NCBI GenBank assembly: GCA_963711675.1
Contig: CAVQFB010000011.1
Location: 186,001 to 250,000 of the forward strand
DNA length: 64,000 bases
Reading direction: 5' to 3'
DNA from: CAVQFB01 sp963711675
Lineage (GTDB): Bacteria; Acidobacteriota; Terriglobia; Terriglobales; Acidobacteriaceae
Shown here: positions 50,594 to 60,781 of the stretch, piece after piece
Position numbering within the stretch: the first letter of the stretch is position 1
Layout: each line of letters begins with the position of its first letter
Notes under the pieces: model-generated
What the model saw: the letters and a program-made list of their open reading frames with translations, nothing else
The model's database searches: none
Told to the model about the DNA's origin: nothing
Made by a program: the position numbers and the translations under genes

Positions 50594-51802
50594 CTAGTCT
50601 TTCAATACCTGCCGCGCGATGACCAGCCGCTGGATTTCGCTGGTGCCTTCACCGATGGTGCACAGCTTCACGTCGCGATAGAACTTTTCCGCCGGATAGT
50701 CCTTGATGAAACCGTAACCGCCGTGGATTTGCACACCTTCGTTGGCGCAGCGGACGGCAACTTCGCTGGCGTAGAGTTTCGCCATCGACGATTCCAGAGT
50801 CGTTTTCATGCCCGCATCTTTCATGGAAGCCGCGCGCATGGTGAGGAGGCGGGCCGCGTCGATTTCGGTGGCCATGTCCGCCAGCTTCCACTGAATGCCC
50901 TGGAATTCGCTGATAGTCTTACCGAACTGCTTGCGTTCTTTCGAATAGTTGAGCGCCGCTTCGTATGCGCCCTGCGCCATCCCGAGCGAAAGCGCCGCGA
51001 TTGAGATGCGTCCTCCGTCGAGCACCTGCATGGAATCCTTAAAGCCCTGTCCCTCGGCGCCAAGCAGATTTTCAGCCGGCACGAAGCAGTCTTCGAAGAT
51101 CAATTCCGCCGTATCGCTGGCGCGCAGGCCCAGCTTGTTTTCTTTCTTCCCAGGACGAAATCCCTTGGTGCCTTTCTCGACGATGAAGGCGGAGAGGCCG
51201 TGGGTATGGGCGGCGCGGTCGGTCACCGCGATCACGACCAGCACGTCGGCATAGTGGCCATTGGTGCAGAAGGTCTTGGTGCCGTTGAGTACCCATCCTT
51301 TCCCTTTGCGCGTGGCGGTCATGCGCGCGCTGCCGGCGTCCGAACCGGACGAAGGCTCGGTGAGCCCCCAGGCGCCGATGAACTCGCCGGTCGCGAGTTT
51401 GCTGACGTACTTCTTTTTCTGCTCTTCGTTGCCGGCGAGAAAGATGTGATTAGTGCAGAGAGACGTGTGGGCGGCGACGATGATTCCGACAGAACCGTCG
51501 ACGCGAGAGAGCTCGTCGATCGCGGTCACGTATTCGACATACCCCATGCCTGCGCCGCCGTACTCAGGAGGGAAAATCGTCCCCAGGAGGCCGAGCTTGC
51601 CGAGTTCTTTGATGGTGGCGAGGGGGAACTCTCCGGCTTCGTCCCACTGCATGACGTGGGGAGCAATTTCGCGCTCGGCGAACTCGCGCACGCTCTTCTT
51701 TAACTGCTCTTGCTCGTCATTCAACTGGAAATTCAAAGGCCCTCCGGCATTGCGGGTATTTTTCTTCGCGGGATTGGGACTGCGTTGCGCGGCAGAATCC
51801 AT
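50594..51802 (-). CDS. Acyl-CoA dehydrogenase (short/branched-chain type)
   Basis: A 402-residue product from ATG 51802. It has the FAD-binding ACAD signatures GAWGLTEPSSGSDAGSA and QIHGGYGFIKDYPAEKFYRD. The C-terminal catalytic Glu lies in TIGEGTSEIQRLVIARQVL. It oxidises acyl-CoA to enoyl-CoA and passes electrons to ETF. The sequence class is closest to butyryl- or isovaleryl-type enzymes; chain length cannot be read. It starts with a 25-residue hydrophilic tail (SAAQRSPNPAKKNTRNAGGP) that is probably disordered. Confidence 0.93.
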   Translation of the reverse strand: MDSAAQRSPNPAKKNTRNAGGPLNFQLNDEQEQLKKSVREFAEREIAPHVMQWDEAGEFPLATIKELGKLGLLGTIFPPEYGGAGMGYVEYVTAIDELSRVDGSVGIIVAAHTSLCTNHIFLAGNEEQKKKYVSKLATGEFIGAWGLTEPSSGSDAGSARMTATRKGKGWVLNGTKTFCTNGHYADVLVVIAVTDRAAHTHGLSAFIVEKGTKGFRPGKKENKLGLRASDTAELIFEDCFVPAENLLGAEGQGFKDSMQVLDGGRISIAALSLGMAQGAYEAALNYSKERKQFGKTISEFQGIQWKLADMATEIDAARLLTMRAASMKDAGMKTTLESSMAKLYASEVAVRCANEGVQIHGGYGFIKDYPAEKFYRDVKLCTIGEGTSEIQRLVIARQVLKD

Positions 51803-52029
51803 ATTGCACCCCGCGAGTAATAGTTCATTACAACACAGCGGCTCCGCAGTGACGAAGCGGGCAAACCGACTGGTTGGTCTGACTGGAGCGTTCTGTTTCG
51901 GGAACTCGCTCACACACTTCGTGCGCGCAAACCCTGATTCCATGCATGTGACACGAAATCATCGCGAGTGGAAAGAGGACGAAGGTAACAGGAAGGTACG
52001 TCGCTGACGTGGCTCCAAGCCAGCGCGAT

Positions 52030-52305
52030 TTAGACCGGCTTCTTGTCGGCCCCGAAGATCTTCTTCACCATCCAGACGGGTGCCACAAAAACATGCGCGG
52101 GATTGGTGAGAAACGCGGGTTTGTTGCCTTCGATCAGGTGACCAAGCCAGGCAAGCGCGAAGGCGGTTGGGATCAGGAGCAGGCCGATGATCCAGTGAAA
52201 CCAGACCACGATGACGGAAGAAAAGCCGACGGGAATCGCGATCATGTGCAGGGCGCGGTTGACAGGATGGTTATGCGCGCCGTCGTAGTGTGAGTAGAGA
52301 CCCAT
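52030..52305 (-). CDS. DUF962 / Mpo1-like membrane protein
   Basis: A 91-residue protein with two or three membrane helices. The conserved pattern HNHPVNRALHMIAIPVGF followed by HLIEGNKPAFLTNPAH matches the Mpo1-like (DUF962) family. In yeast Mpo1 is an Fe2+-dependent dioxygenase of fatty-acid alpha-oxidation, and the family His residues are present here. Bacterial function is untested. Start ATG 52305. Confidence 0.85.
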   Translation of the reverse strand: MGLYSHYDGAHNHPVNRALHMIAIPVGFSSVIVVWFHWIIGLLLIPTAFALAWLGHLIEGNKPAFLTNPAHVFVAPVWMVKKIFGADKKPV

Positions 52306-52343
52306 GGATCACCCCACGCGTCCAGAAGTCGATGCGAAGCGCA

Positions 52344-53561
52344 TTATACCCGCTCCGGGCTGGTAATGAACCTTTCAAAAACCTCGTTGGAGAGCAAGCG
52401 CCCGCGGGGCGTCAGCCGGATCATGTCACCTGTTCGGGCGAGGAGGCCTGCTTGCTGGAAGTCGTGGATGGTATCCAGAAATGGCTCGATTGCGTCTGCG
52501 CCGAACGCTTTAGTGGCTTGGCCGAGGTCGACGCCGCGCGTGAGTCGCAGGCCGAGGAAGAAAGTCTCCTCCAGAGCCTCGTGGCGGGTCACTGGCGTCT
52601 GCTTGAGCGGCTTCGCCGCAACGTAATCTTCCAGCGAATCGGGAGTTGAAAAGCGGACAGCGTTGGGATCCCCTGAGGTAGCGGCGGCCTTCAGCATCGA
52701 GTGCGCGTCCACGCCGAAACCGAGATATGGCTGGCGGGTCCAGTACTTCAAGTTATGCCGCGACTCAAATCCGGCGCACGGGCAAAATTCGAAATTTCAT
52801 ATTGCCGCATCCCCGCTGCGTCCAGCGCTCGCAGGCGTCTAGATAGAAATCGGCGGTAGCGTCGTCGTCGGGAACAAAATGAGCGTGATAACGCGTGCCG
52901 CCGGCAATCAGTTCACGCCCCAGCCGCGAATCGTCATCGACTTCCAGCATGTAGACGCTGACGTGCGGCACGCCGGTCGCGATCGCCTCGTTCGAGCGAA
53001 AACTCCCAGCTTTCGCGGTCTGGTGCGGCAATCCGGCGATCAGATCGACGTTGATGTTCGCGATCCCGGCCGTCGCGCAATCGTGCGATATCGTCGAGCA
53101 CGGTCGCTCGTTTGTGCAGCCGCCCGACTGCGGCGGCTTCCTTGATCCACAAACGACTGCACGCCCAGACTCACGCGATTCACGCCACAGCGCTCAGGAG
53201 CTGTCAAGAACGGCAGGCGTCAAGCGTGCCGGGAGCGCATTCGACCGTAATTTCGGCGCCCGGTCTGAATTCGAAAATTTTGTCGAATCGCGACAAACAT
53301 CCGTTCCAGTTGGGTAGCATCGAGAACCGTAGGCGTGCCGCCGCCGAGGTAAATGGAGTCGACCGTGCGTTCGAAGCAGCGCACCCAATCGTTCGGCGAG
53401 CTGTTGGCGCATTTCTGATATCGCTGCAGACGCGTTCGACATAGCGTTCGAACACGGCGCGTGGAAAATACGTCCGACGCGAAATTGCAGTAGCTGCACT
53501 TGGTGCGGCAAAAAGGCACGGAAATGTACACGCCCAACGGCATGTTGATTATCCATTTCAC
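52344..53561 (-). pseudogene. hemW: HemW-like radical SAM protein, multiply frameshifted
   Basis: Pieces in all three minus-strand frames add up to one HemW/HemN-like protein. The N-terminus has the radical SAM motif C-x3-C-x2-C (VPFCRTKCSYCNF), then YLGGGTPTVLDATQLERMF, NVDLIAGLPHQTA and YMLEVDDDSRLG. An intact C-terminal domain (KYWTRQPYLGFGVDAHSM to TSPERV) occupies 52344-52751. At least eight single-base indels lie between about 52770 and 53480, yet each fragment is well conserved. The pattern suggests sequence errors. HemW is a haem chaperone related to coproporphyrinogen oxidase. ATG 53543 is an alternative start. Confidence 0.85.
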
Positions 53562-53642
53562 GTGACGCGGTGTGGGGCTTGCAGCTCAGGAACGGTCGGA
53601 GGGTTAGCGGTCAGATTCAGAGCCCACAGGAGTCTCATCTGC

Positions 53643-53679
53643 GTTGTCATTGAGCGAAGCTGAAGGACCTGCTTTTTGA
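53643..53679 (-). repeat. Dispersed repeat, reversed copy A8
   Basis: TTGTCATTGAGCGAAGCTGA then AGGACCTGC, the reverse complement of the family's short form. It reaches the proposed TTG start of the ketosynthase gene. Confidence 0.55.
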
Positions 53680-54952
53680 GCACAAATTTGAACATACTGG
53701 CTCCTCGCGTCGTCATCACTGGAATGGGCGTCGTCAGCCCGAACGGCATCGGCAAAGAAGCCTTCTGTCGCGCCATCCTCGCCGGCAAATCCGGCGTGAA
53801 GCGGATCTCGCGCTTCGATCCTCGATCTCTACCGGTTCACATCGCCGGCGAGATTCCCGAATTCGACGAATTGGCCTGGGTTGACGCGCGTGAGCGCAAG
53901 CACGTCTCGCGGGCAGTTCCGCTGGCCGTCGCCGCTTCCACGGAAGCCCTCGCAGATGCCGGCATCGACCGGCGCCATGACGATGTCGAGGAGCAAAGCG
54001 CGAAATCGGCGTGATTCTCGGGCACCGGCGGCGGCGCGCAGGAATTTTCCGAGGAACAATATCGCCTCTGGCATTCGGGGCACGTAAAGCAGGTCAGCCT
54101 GTTCTGCATTCCCAGCGGAACGATGGGCACGATTTCCAGCGAAATCTCGCATGCGCTTCGGCTTTCGCGGATACAGCCACGTGGTCACGGCCGGCTGCAC
54201 ATCTTCTACGGACGCGATCGGTTACGCCATCAGCACATTCGGCTGGGAATGTCACCCGATGTTTCTCGTCGGCGGCGTGGATGCTCCGATCACCCCGGGA
54301 ATCATCAAGGGCTATACCCTCTGCGCGCGCTGACTCAGTCGTGGAATCATGCGCCTGAGCGCGCTTCGCGTCCGTTTTCTGCCGATCGCGACGGCTTCGT
54401 GCTCGCCGAAGGTTCGTGGATGTTTATGCTCGAAGATTACGAGCATGCCGAGCACGCGGCGCGCGTATTTACGCCGAGATCGCGGGATACGGCTCGACCT
54501 GTGAAGCGTTCCATCGCGTGCGCCTGAGCGATTCCGGAGAAGAGCCGGCCCGCGCGATTACGCTGGCGCTGGAAGAAGCCGCGGCTGAGTCCGGAAAATA
54601 TTCAGTATGTGAACCTGCATGGGACTTCCACCGAAATGAATGATCGTGTGGAAACGCGCGCGGTGAAGACTGGCCCTCGGGCGGCACGCGCGAAAGATTC
54701 CGATGTCGGGACTGAAATCGCAGATCGGACACCCCCAGGGAGCTTGCGGAGCTGCCGGGCGTGGCGGCCACACTGATCGCCATGCAGCACGGCGAAATTC
54801 CGCCCACCATCAATCTGGAGCATCCCGACCCGGCATGCGATCTGGATTACGTTCCCGACGCCGGCCGCAAGGCACAGATCGAACATGCGATCTGCAACTG
54901 CGTTGGGTTTGGATCGAAGAACTCGGCATTGGTGCTGAGGAAGGTGGCATGA
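53676..54952 (+). pseudogene. Beta-ketoacyl-ACP synthase (FabF-like), multiply frameshifted
   Basis: Fragments in three plus-strand frames reconstruct one KAS II-type enzyme: RVVITGMGVVSPNGIGKEAF, VILGTG and AGCTSSTDAIGYAIS with the active-site Cys. VNLHGTSTEMND supplies the first catalytic His, and KSQIGHPQGACGAAG the Lys and second His. All catalytic residues are present once frames are joined. At least six indels lie between about 53980 and 54770. It would extend acyl chains in fatty acid or polyketide synthesis. No acyl carrier protein is adjacent. Start TTG 53676 or 53688; uncertain. Confidence 0.82.
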
Positions 54953-54984
54953 CGGTATCTGTCTGGAGCGAGAACCGGTCCCAG

Positions 54985-55040
54985 AGGCTAAAGCCTTGCT
55001 TGAATGCGCGCTAGCGGCCCGACTGAAGTCGGGCCCTCCC
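54985..55040 (+). repeat. Paired-hairpin element B6
   Basis: AGGC-TAAA-GCCT (54985-54996) and GGCCCGAC-TGAA-GTCGGGCC (55016-55035) then CTCCC. Its arms differ from B5 at paired positions on both sides, i.e. compensatory changes. Confidence 0.8.
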
Positions 55041-55112
55041 AGGTCAGCAAACCTTTTCCATCCTGCGCTCTTCCTTTCCCATCTAGTTAAGGTAATCTTT
55101 AGTTGACCTACG

Positions 55113-57051
55113 ATGGCCGCCGAAGAAGAGGTATTAGGTAAAGCGTACGACAGCCGGCTGATGAAGCGGCTGCTCTCGTACCTTGCGTCCTTATAACTGG
55201 CAAGTGGCGTTGGCTTTGGTGGCGATCATCCTCAAGGCCGGGGCCGACGTTCTGGGCCCGTTTCTCACCAAGATTGCGGTGGACAAGTACCTGGCCGTTC
55301 CGCCGACTCTCGCTCCTTTCTTGATCCCTGGCTAAGTTCGACTCCATTGGTCGGCATCGCACAAATTGCAACGATCTATGTCGCTCTTCTGGTGTTCAGC
55401 TTCTTTCTGGAATTCCTGCAGACCTACTACATGCAGTGGACCGGCCAGAAGGTGATGTTTGATCTGCGCAGCCAGATATTCCGCCACCTGCAACGGATGC
55501 ACATCGCGTTCTACGACAAGAATCCGGTGGGCCGGCTGGTGACGCGCGTGACTACGGATGTGGACGCTCTGAACGAGATGTTCACCGCCGGGCGTGGTTT
55601 CGATTTTTGAAGACGTTTTCGTGCTGGCGGGCATCATCGCCATCATGGTGCACATGAACTGGAAGCTGGCGCTGATCACGTTCTCGGTGCTGCCGCTGAT
55701 CTTGTGGGCGACCATGGTTTTCCGCAAGAGCGTGCGCGACTCGTATCGCCGGATTCGCGTGGCCATCGCCCGTATCAATTCGTTCATGCAGGAACATGTG
55801 TCCGGCATGGTGGTCCTGCAGCTTTTCAATCGCGAGAAGTGCGCCTTCAAACAGTTCTCCGACGTGAACGCCACGCATATGGACGCGTTCAAGGACGCGA
55901 TCTTCGCCTACGCCGTTTACTACCCTGTGGTCGAAGTGCTGTCGGCGCTGGCGGTAGCTTTCATCATCTGGTTTGGCGGCAACGACGTGATTCGTGGTAC
56001 GGCTACTCTGGGCGTGCTGGTAGCATTCATGCAGTACGCGCAACGTTTCTTCCGGCCGATCCAAGACCTAAGCGACAAGTACAACATCCTGCAGTCGGCG
56101 ATGGCGTCGAGCGAACGCGTCTTCAAGCTGCTGGATACGCCGGTTGAGATCACGTCGCCCGTGGTCAAGAAAGCGCCGGACGGCCCGGGCCGCATCGAGT
56201 TTGACCATGTCTGGTTCGCGTATAGGAACATTCCGACCGCCGCCGACTCTAAGAATCCTGATCCCACTCGGAATATGGTGGCCGGAGTTGCCACACCGGA
56301 ATCCGCGACGCCGGACTGGATTCTGCGCGATGTCAGTTTCACGATCGAGCCGGGCGAGACCGTTGCCATCGTGGGACACACAGGTGCGGGCAAGACGACG
56401 ATCATTTCCCTGCTGCTGCGCTTCTACGATGTGCAGAAGGGCGCGATCCGGGTCGACGGTGTGGACGTCAAGGACGTTGACATTTCCGAACTGCGGCGAC
56501 GTTTCGGCGTCGTACTGCAGGACCCGTTCCTGTTCTCAGGCACGGTGGGCGGCAACATCCGGTTGGGTACAGACTGGATCTCCGACGAGGACGTGGAACA
56601 GGCCGCAGAGGACGTGAACCTGGCGGACTTCATTCGCACTCTGCCCAAGGGGTTCAGTGAGGAAGTACGCGAACGGGGCAGCACGCTTTCCACCGGCCAG
56701 AAGCAGCTGATTTCCTTTGCTCGCGCGCTGGCGCACAATCCCAGGATCCTGATTTTGGATGAAGCGACTTCCAGCGTAGACACGGAGACGGAATATCGCG
56801 TGCGAGATGCGCTGAACCGGATGGTCGAGGGACGCACGTCGGTGATCATTGCGCACCGCCTTTCGACAATTCAGCGCGCCGACAAGATCATCGTGATGCA
56901 TAAGGGCCAGCTCCGCGAGATGGGCACGCACCAGCAGTTGCTCGCGAATCGAGGTATTTACTTCAAGCTCTACCAGCTGCAGTACAAGGACCAGGAGATT
57001 CCGGCGCCCTCTGCCGGCGCGCCGGAGGTGACTGCGAGCGCGGACGACTAG
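55113..57051 (+). CDS. MsbA-like ABC exporter, frameshifts in the first 480 bp
   Basis: The main frame 55594-57051 encodes 485 residues: the last four membrane helices and a complete ATPase domain with Walker A GHTGAGKTTIIS, signature STGQKQLISFARAL and Walker B ILILDEATSS. Upstream, 55113-55593 encodes the first helices in other frames (LGKAYDSRLMKRLLSYL, QVALALVAIILKAGADVLGP, RMHIAFYDKNPVGRLVTRVT). Indels lie near 55185, 55321 and 55590. Together they give a normal half-transporter of about 640 residues. The adjacency to lpxB supports a lipid A flippase (MsbA) role, but multidrug export is possible. Confidence 0.85.
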
Positions 57052-57127
57052 CGTCCTGGGTTGGTCGTCGTACAGACCGACATTCATCCGGCAATTCCAA
57101 GCCCGAAGCGCCATTTACAATGTTCAG

Positions 57128-58282
57128 GTGCGAATTCTGATCTCCGCCGGAGAGGCGTCCGGGGAAATGTACGGTGCGCAGCTCATCGCCGCACTGCGAC
57201 GCCGTGATCCAGCGCTCGAGTTCTTCGGGGTGGGCGGCGAGCGCATGCGTGCTGCCGGATGCGAGACGGTAGTCGACGCGAGGGATATCGCCGTAGTCGG
57301 CATCACCGAAATTCTGAGCCACCTGCCAAAAATCTACAGTCTCTATCGCAAGCTGATTCACGAGGCGGACCGCCGCCGTCCTGATCTTGCGATTGTGATC
57401 GACTCGCCTGCCTTCAACTGGCGTGTGGCGCGCCAGATGCGGAAACGCAATGTTCCGGTTGTCTACTACGTTTGTCCGCAGTTCTGGGCGTGGCGGCAAG
57501 GGCGAGTGAAACTGCTGCGCAAATACGTTACGAAGGCGCTGGTAATCTTCCCCTTCGAGGAAAAGTTTTATTGCGACCGGGGAGTGGATGCGACGTTTGT
57601 GGGGCACCCCCTGGCCGATGTGCCCCACCCTACCATCGAGCGCGCGGAGTATGCCTTCCAGCACAAGCTCGATCCCGAGAAGCACAGGATCACGGTGATG
57701 CCGGGCAGTCGGGTGAAGGAAGTGCGGATGAACCTGCCGACGATCTTAGAAGCGGTCTCGCAGTTCGGGCGGGCGTTCGAATATCTGCTGCCTGTGGCGC
57801 CCACCCTTGACCGTCAATTCCTGCAAGGACTTATCGGCGGACGGTCAATAACGCTCGTACCGGACGCCCAGGCTGCACTGTGGCATTCGCGGGCCGGAAT
57901 CATCGCCAGCGGCACCGCAACGGTGGAAGCGGCGATGATGTCGACACCGTTTGTGATGGTGTATCGCGTATCACCGCTGACCTACGCGCTCGGCAGGCCC
58001 AGGGTGAAGATACCGCACTTCGCCATGGTGAACCTGATTGCGGGGGAGGAAGTGGTGCCCGAACTGGTGCAGCACAACTTCACGGCCCGGAACATCGTGA
58101 AGGAGCTGAACCGCATCGTTCCTGATGGCCCGGCCCGCGACCAGATGCTGAACGGGCTGGCCATGGTGAAGGCGAACCTGAGAGGCGCGAATGCGTCAGA
58201 CAGTCGTCCCGCGCCAGTGCGTGCGGCGGATATCGTGCTGACACTATTGCCTAAGAGCCCCGCGGCGCCAGTGCTCAGCTAG
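57128..58282 (+). CDS. lpxB: Lipid-A-disaccharide synthase
   Basis: A 384-residue GT-B (GT19) glycosyltransferase from GTG 57128: MRILISAGEASGEMYGAQLI, FFGVGGERMRAAG, YYVCPQFWAWRQGRVKLLRK, VGHPLADVPHPT and the C-terminal SGTATVEAAMMSTPFVMVYR. It joins UDP-2,3-diacylglucosamine to lipid X, forming the lipid A disaccharide. It confirms that the organism makes LPS. It lies 76 bp after the MsbA-like exporter on the same strand. The length is normal. Confidence 0.96.
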   Translation: MRILISAGEASGEMYGAQLIAALRRRDPALEFFGVGGERMRAAGCETVVDARDIAVVGITEILSHLPKIYSLYRKLIHEADRRRPDLAIVIDSPAFNWRVARQMRKRNVPVVYYVCPQFWAWRQGRVKLLRKYVTKALVIFPFEEKFYCDRGVDATFVGHPLADVPHPTIERAEYAFQHKLDPEKHRITVMPGSRVKEVRMNLPTILEAVSQFGRAFEYLLPVAPTLDRQFLQGLIGGRSITLVPDAQAALWHSRAGIIASGTATVEAAMMSTPFVMVYRVSPLTYALGRPRVKIPHFAMVNLIAGEEVVPELVQHNFTARNIVKELNRIVPDGPARDQMLNGLAMVKANLRGANASDSRPAPVRAADIVLTLLPKSPAAPVLS

Positions 58283-58436
58283 CCAGGGATGCGCAAAGCG
58301 CTGCACCAATTGAGGTGGGAGACACTGGGAGCCGCGAAAACGCCCGTAAATTGGCCATGTCCTTGTGCCCCCAGCATCTTTTGCGTCACAATCTTCATCT
58401 TACGGCTTAGCCCTTATTCCCAGGAGATCGTACGGC

Positions 58437-60452
58437 ATGCTCTTTGAACCTCGGCGGGAGCGTCGGGCCCTGAGTTTCTGCGTCACCTTAGCACTCATAC
58501 TTATCTTCTCTATATCTTCGCAGGCCGCGGAGAAGATGCGCCTGCGGGTCGACGACTACCAGATCGACGCGGAACTCAGCCCGCACGCCCACAAGCTGAC
58601 CGCCCATACCAAGGTCAAGTTCACCGCGCTCGAGGACTTGAACGTCGCTAGCTTCGAGTTCAATAACGGACTGCGCATCACCAAAGTTGTGGATGCGAAC
58701 AACAAGCCGCTGACCCCGGAGCGGATTACGCCGGACTCCACCGTTCGCATTCCCTTGCTGAACAGCGTGCCGAAGGACACCAGCACAACTCTCACCTTCG
58801 ATTATGAAGGGACGCTCGAATCGGCCGACGACAGCCCGGTGCAGGGTCTGAAGGTAGCCAACGTAGGCGAGGACACAAGTTACCTGCTGTACGCGTCGCG
58901 CTGGTTCCCTGTGAACGCGTTTGGGATCAACCGCTTCACCGCGACGATCAACGTGACGGTTCCGTCTCACATGGTGGTGATCGGAAGCGGTGCGGAAACG
59001 GTGGGCACAATGGCGCCCGCGAAGAAGGCCGCAGCTTCTCCGCTGCCGACGAAGACGTTCACGTTCGAGTCGAACAAGCCCAGCTTTCCGGGCACGATCA
59101 TCGCCGGCCAGTTCCAGGAGTTCAAGAGCGACGAAGCGGGTGTGGATTTGCACGTCTTCTTCAAGCCGCTGCATCAGGCGTTGGGGGCGGAATATGCGTC
59201 CACCGCGGTGAAGGAGTTCACCTTCTTCATCACGCAGTACGGGGTTCCTGCGTCGAACAAGCTCAACATCGTGGAGATTCCTGACGACACGGTTCCTTCG
59301 GCGTGGGCGCCGGAAATCGCAGCGATCGCCAGCCGCGCAGTGACCCAGAAGGTGAACTACCGGCTGCTGGCCAACACGATTTCGCACCAATGGTGGGGAG
59401 TTTCTGTCAGTCCGGCGTCGAGGGACGACTGGTGGATCACCGATGGCTTCGCGCGCTATTCGGAAGCGCGGTATCTGGAGAGCGCTGTCGGCCAAGCGGG
59501 GTTGGAAGAAGCCGTGAAGGATATGTCTGTGGGCGCGCTTGCCTACGATACGGTGCCGCTTTCGAGCATTGGCAAGCTCGACACATACTCGCCGGAGTTC
59601 CAGTCGCTGGTGACCGACAAGGGCGCGATGATCCTGCACATGCTGCGCTGGGTGCTGGGCGACCAGAAGTTCGACCTGACCATGCGCACCTTCGCCAGCC
59701 AGTATGCGGGCAAATCGGCGACCATCGACGACTTTCGGGCCATCGCCGAGAAGAACTACGGCGACAAGCTGCTGTGGTTCTTCTCGCAGTGGCTCGATTC
59801 GACTGGCGCTCCCGAGTTCAAGACCAAGTACACGGTTTACCGGCTGGGCAATAACAAGGGCTTTCGCGTAGTGGGCGAGATCACGCAGGACCTGGATCTA
59901 TTCCGTATGCCGGTGCAGCTGAAGATCGATACCGACGGGAAGACAGAAGAGAAGCGCGTGGAAGTGGTGGGCACAAATTCTCCGTTCAGCGTAGAGACCT
60001 TCGGCCGGCCGCGGCGCATCGTGGTCGATCCCGAGAATCGCGTGCTGAAGAACTCCACCGACGTGAAGATGCGCTCTTCGATCATGCGCGGGCAGGCGCT
60101 CGTCCAGCAAGGCGATCTGGCGGGAGCGCTCTCGGAGTTCAACAAGGCGCTCGAGGTCAACAAGAACAGTTCTCTGGCGCATTACCGAATTGCCGAGGTC
60201 TTCTTCCTGCAGAAGAACTACCAGGCGTCAGCCAACGCATATCGCGACTCGCTCAACGGCGACGGCGAGCCGCGCTGGACCGAAGTCTGGAGCCACATTC
60301 AACTGGGTAAGATCTTCGACGTGACGGGCCAACGTGAACGCGCGGTGGGCGAATACCGTCAGGCGATACAGACCAACGACAATACACAAGGCGCCATCGA
60401 CGAAGCTCGCAAATACCTGCAGAAAGCCTACGAGCGGGAAAAGACGAACTAA
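58437..60452 (+). CDS. M1-peptidase-like exported protein lacking the zinc site, with TPR tail
   Basis: The ATG at 58437 has AGGAG 10 nt upstream and gives 671 residues; the signal peptide ends near ISSQAAE. The M1 aminopeptidase N-terminal beta domain and catalytic-domain fold are recognisable. However, the HExxH motif reads N-T-I-S-H (313-317) and the third ligand, normally Glu 19 residues after the second His, is D336 (WWITDGFARYSE). The first zinc His and the general-base Glu are therefore lost. TPR repeats follow (about 555-665; QALVQQGDLAGALSEFNKAL). It is likely a non-catalytic binding or scaffold protein in the periplasm. Confidence 0.85.
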   Translation: MLFEPRRERRALSFCVTLALILIFSISSQAAEKMRLRVDDYQIDAELSPHAHKLTAHTKVKFTALEDLNVASFEFNNGLRITKVVDANNKPLTPERITPDSTVRIPLLNSVPKDTSTTLTFDYEGTLESADDSPVQGLKVANVGEDTSYLLYASRWFPVNAFGINRFTATINVTVPSHMVVIGSGAETVGTMAPAKKAAASPLPTKTFTFESNKPSFPGTIIAGQFQEFKSDEAGVDLHVFFKPLHQALGAEYASTAVKEFTFFITQYGVPASNKLNIVEIPDDTVPSAWAPEIAAIASRAVTQKVNYRLLANTISHQWWGVSVSPASRDDWWITDGFARYSEARYLESAVGQAGLEEAVKDMSVGALAYDTVPLSSIGKLDTYSPEFQSLVTDKGAMILHMLRWVLGDQKFDLTMRTFASQYAGKSATIDDFRAIAEKNYGDKLLWFFSQWLDSTGAPEFKTKYTVYRLGNNKGFRVVGEITQDLDLFRMPVQLKIDTDGKTEEKRVEVVGTNSPFSVETFGRPRRIVVDPENRVLKNSTDVKMRSSIMRGQALVQQGDLAGALSEFNKALEVNKNSSLAHYRIAEVFFLQKNYQASANAYRDSLNGDGEPRWTEVWSHIQLGKIFDVTGQRERAVGEYRQAIQTNDNTQGAIDEARKYLQKAYEREKTN

Positions 60453-60485
60453 AAGAAAAAGGCCCGCGTTTCCCAGAACGCGGGC
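60451..60485 (-). terminator. Rho-independent terminator (minus strand)
   Basis: On the minus strand GCCCGCGTT (60485-60477), 6 nt and AACGCGGGC (60470-60462) are followed by CTTTTTCTTTT. It serves the small gene at 60584-60781. On the plus strand the same hairpin immediately follows the M1-like gene stop and might protect its mRNA end. Confidence 0.75.
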
Positions 60486-60583
60486 GCAGAGTGTGGGAAG
60501 AAAAACCGCCATAAGGACTAAGCGGGCGACGGTCCATTGTCAAGTAAACTTATAGACAATGTCGTCAACGCCGCAGCCGGCCT

Positions 60584-60781
60584 TCAGGCGGCCGACCGGC
60601 TGGCGAATTCGCGGTTCTTGGCGCGATCGAGCCAGCCATAGAGCTCGTGGATGCGCTCGGCGCGCATGGAGTACTCGCGCAAGTCAGGGTCGGCAATCTT
60701 CTTTTCCTGTTTCAGGGTCTGGATCTGCTGCTGTATGAGAACGTCAAGTTCCTTCTTTATAGTGACCTTTTCTTCGATCAT
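60584..60781 (-). CDS. Small helical hypothetical protein
   Basis: A 65-residue product from ATG 60781, preceded by AGGAGAGG. The sequence is almost wholly helical and charged (MIEEKVTIKKELDVLIQQQI, then YSMRAERIHELYGWLDRAKN). I do not recognise a family. The upstream extension of the frame has no RBS. It is followed by a convincing terminator, which supports it being a real transcription unit. Confidence 0.6.
   Translation of the reverse strand: MIEEKVTIKKELDVLIQQQIQTLKQEKKIADPDLREYSMRAERIHELYGWLDRAKNREFASRSAA

Noticed and set aside
52344..54952. Several separate small genes in the hemW and ketosynthase region
   Set aside because: The fragments assemble in order into single known proteins, so they are pieces of frameshifted genes rather than independent genes.
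58488..59639. 383-codon minus-strand frame inside the M1-like gene
   Set aside because: Arg- and His-rich antisense shadow; the plus-strand gene has signal peptide, RBS and domain similarity.
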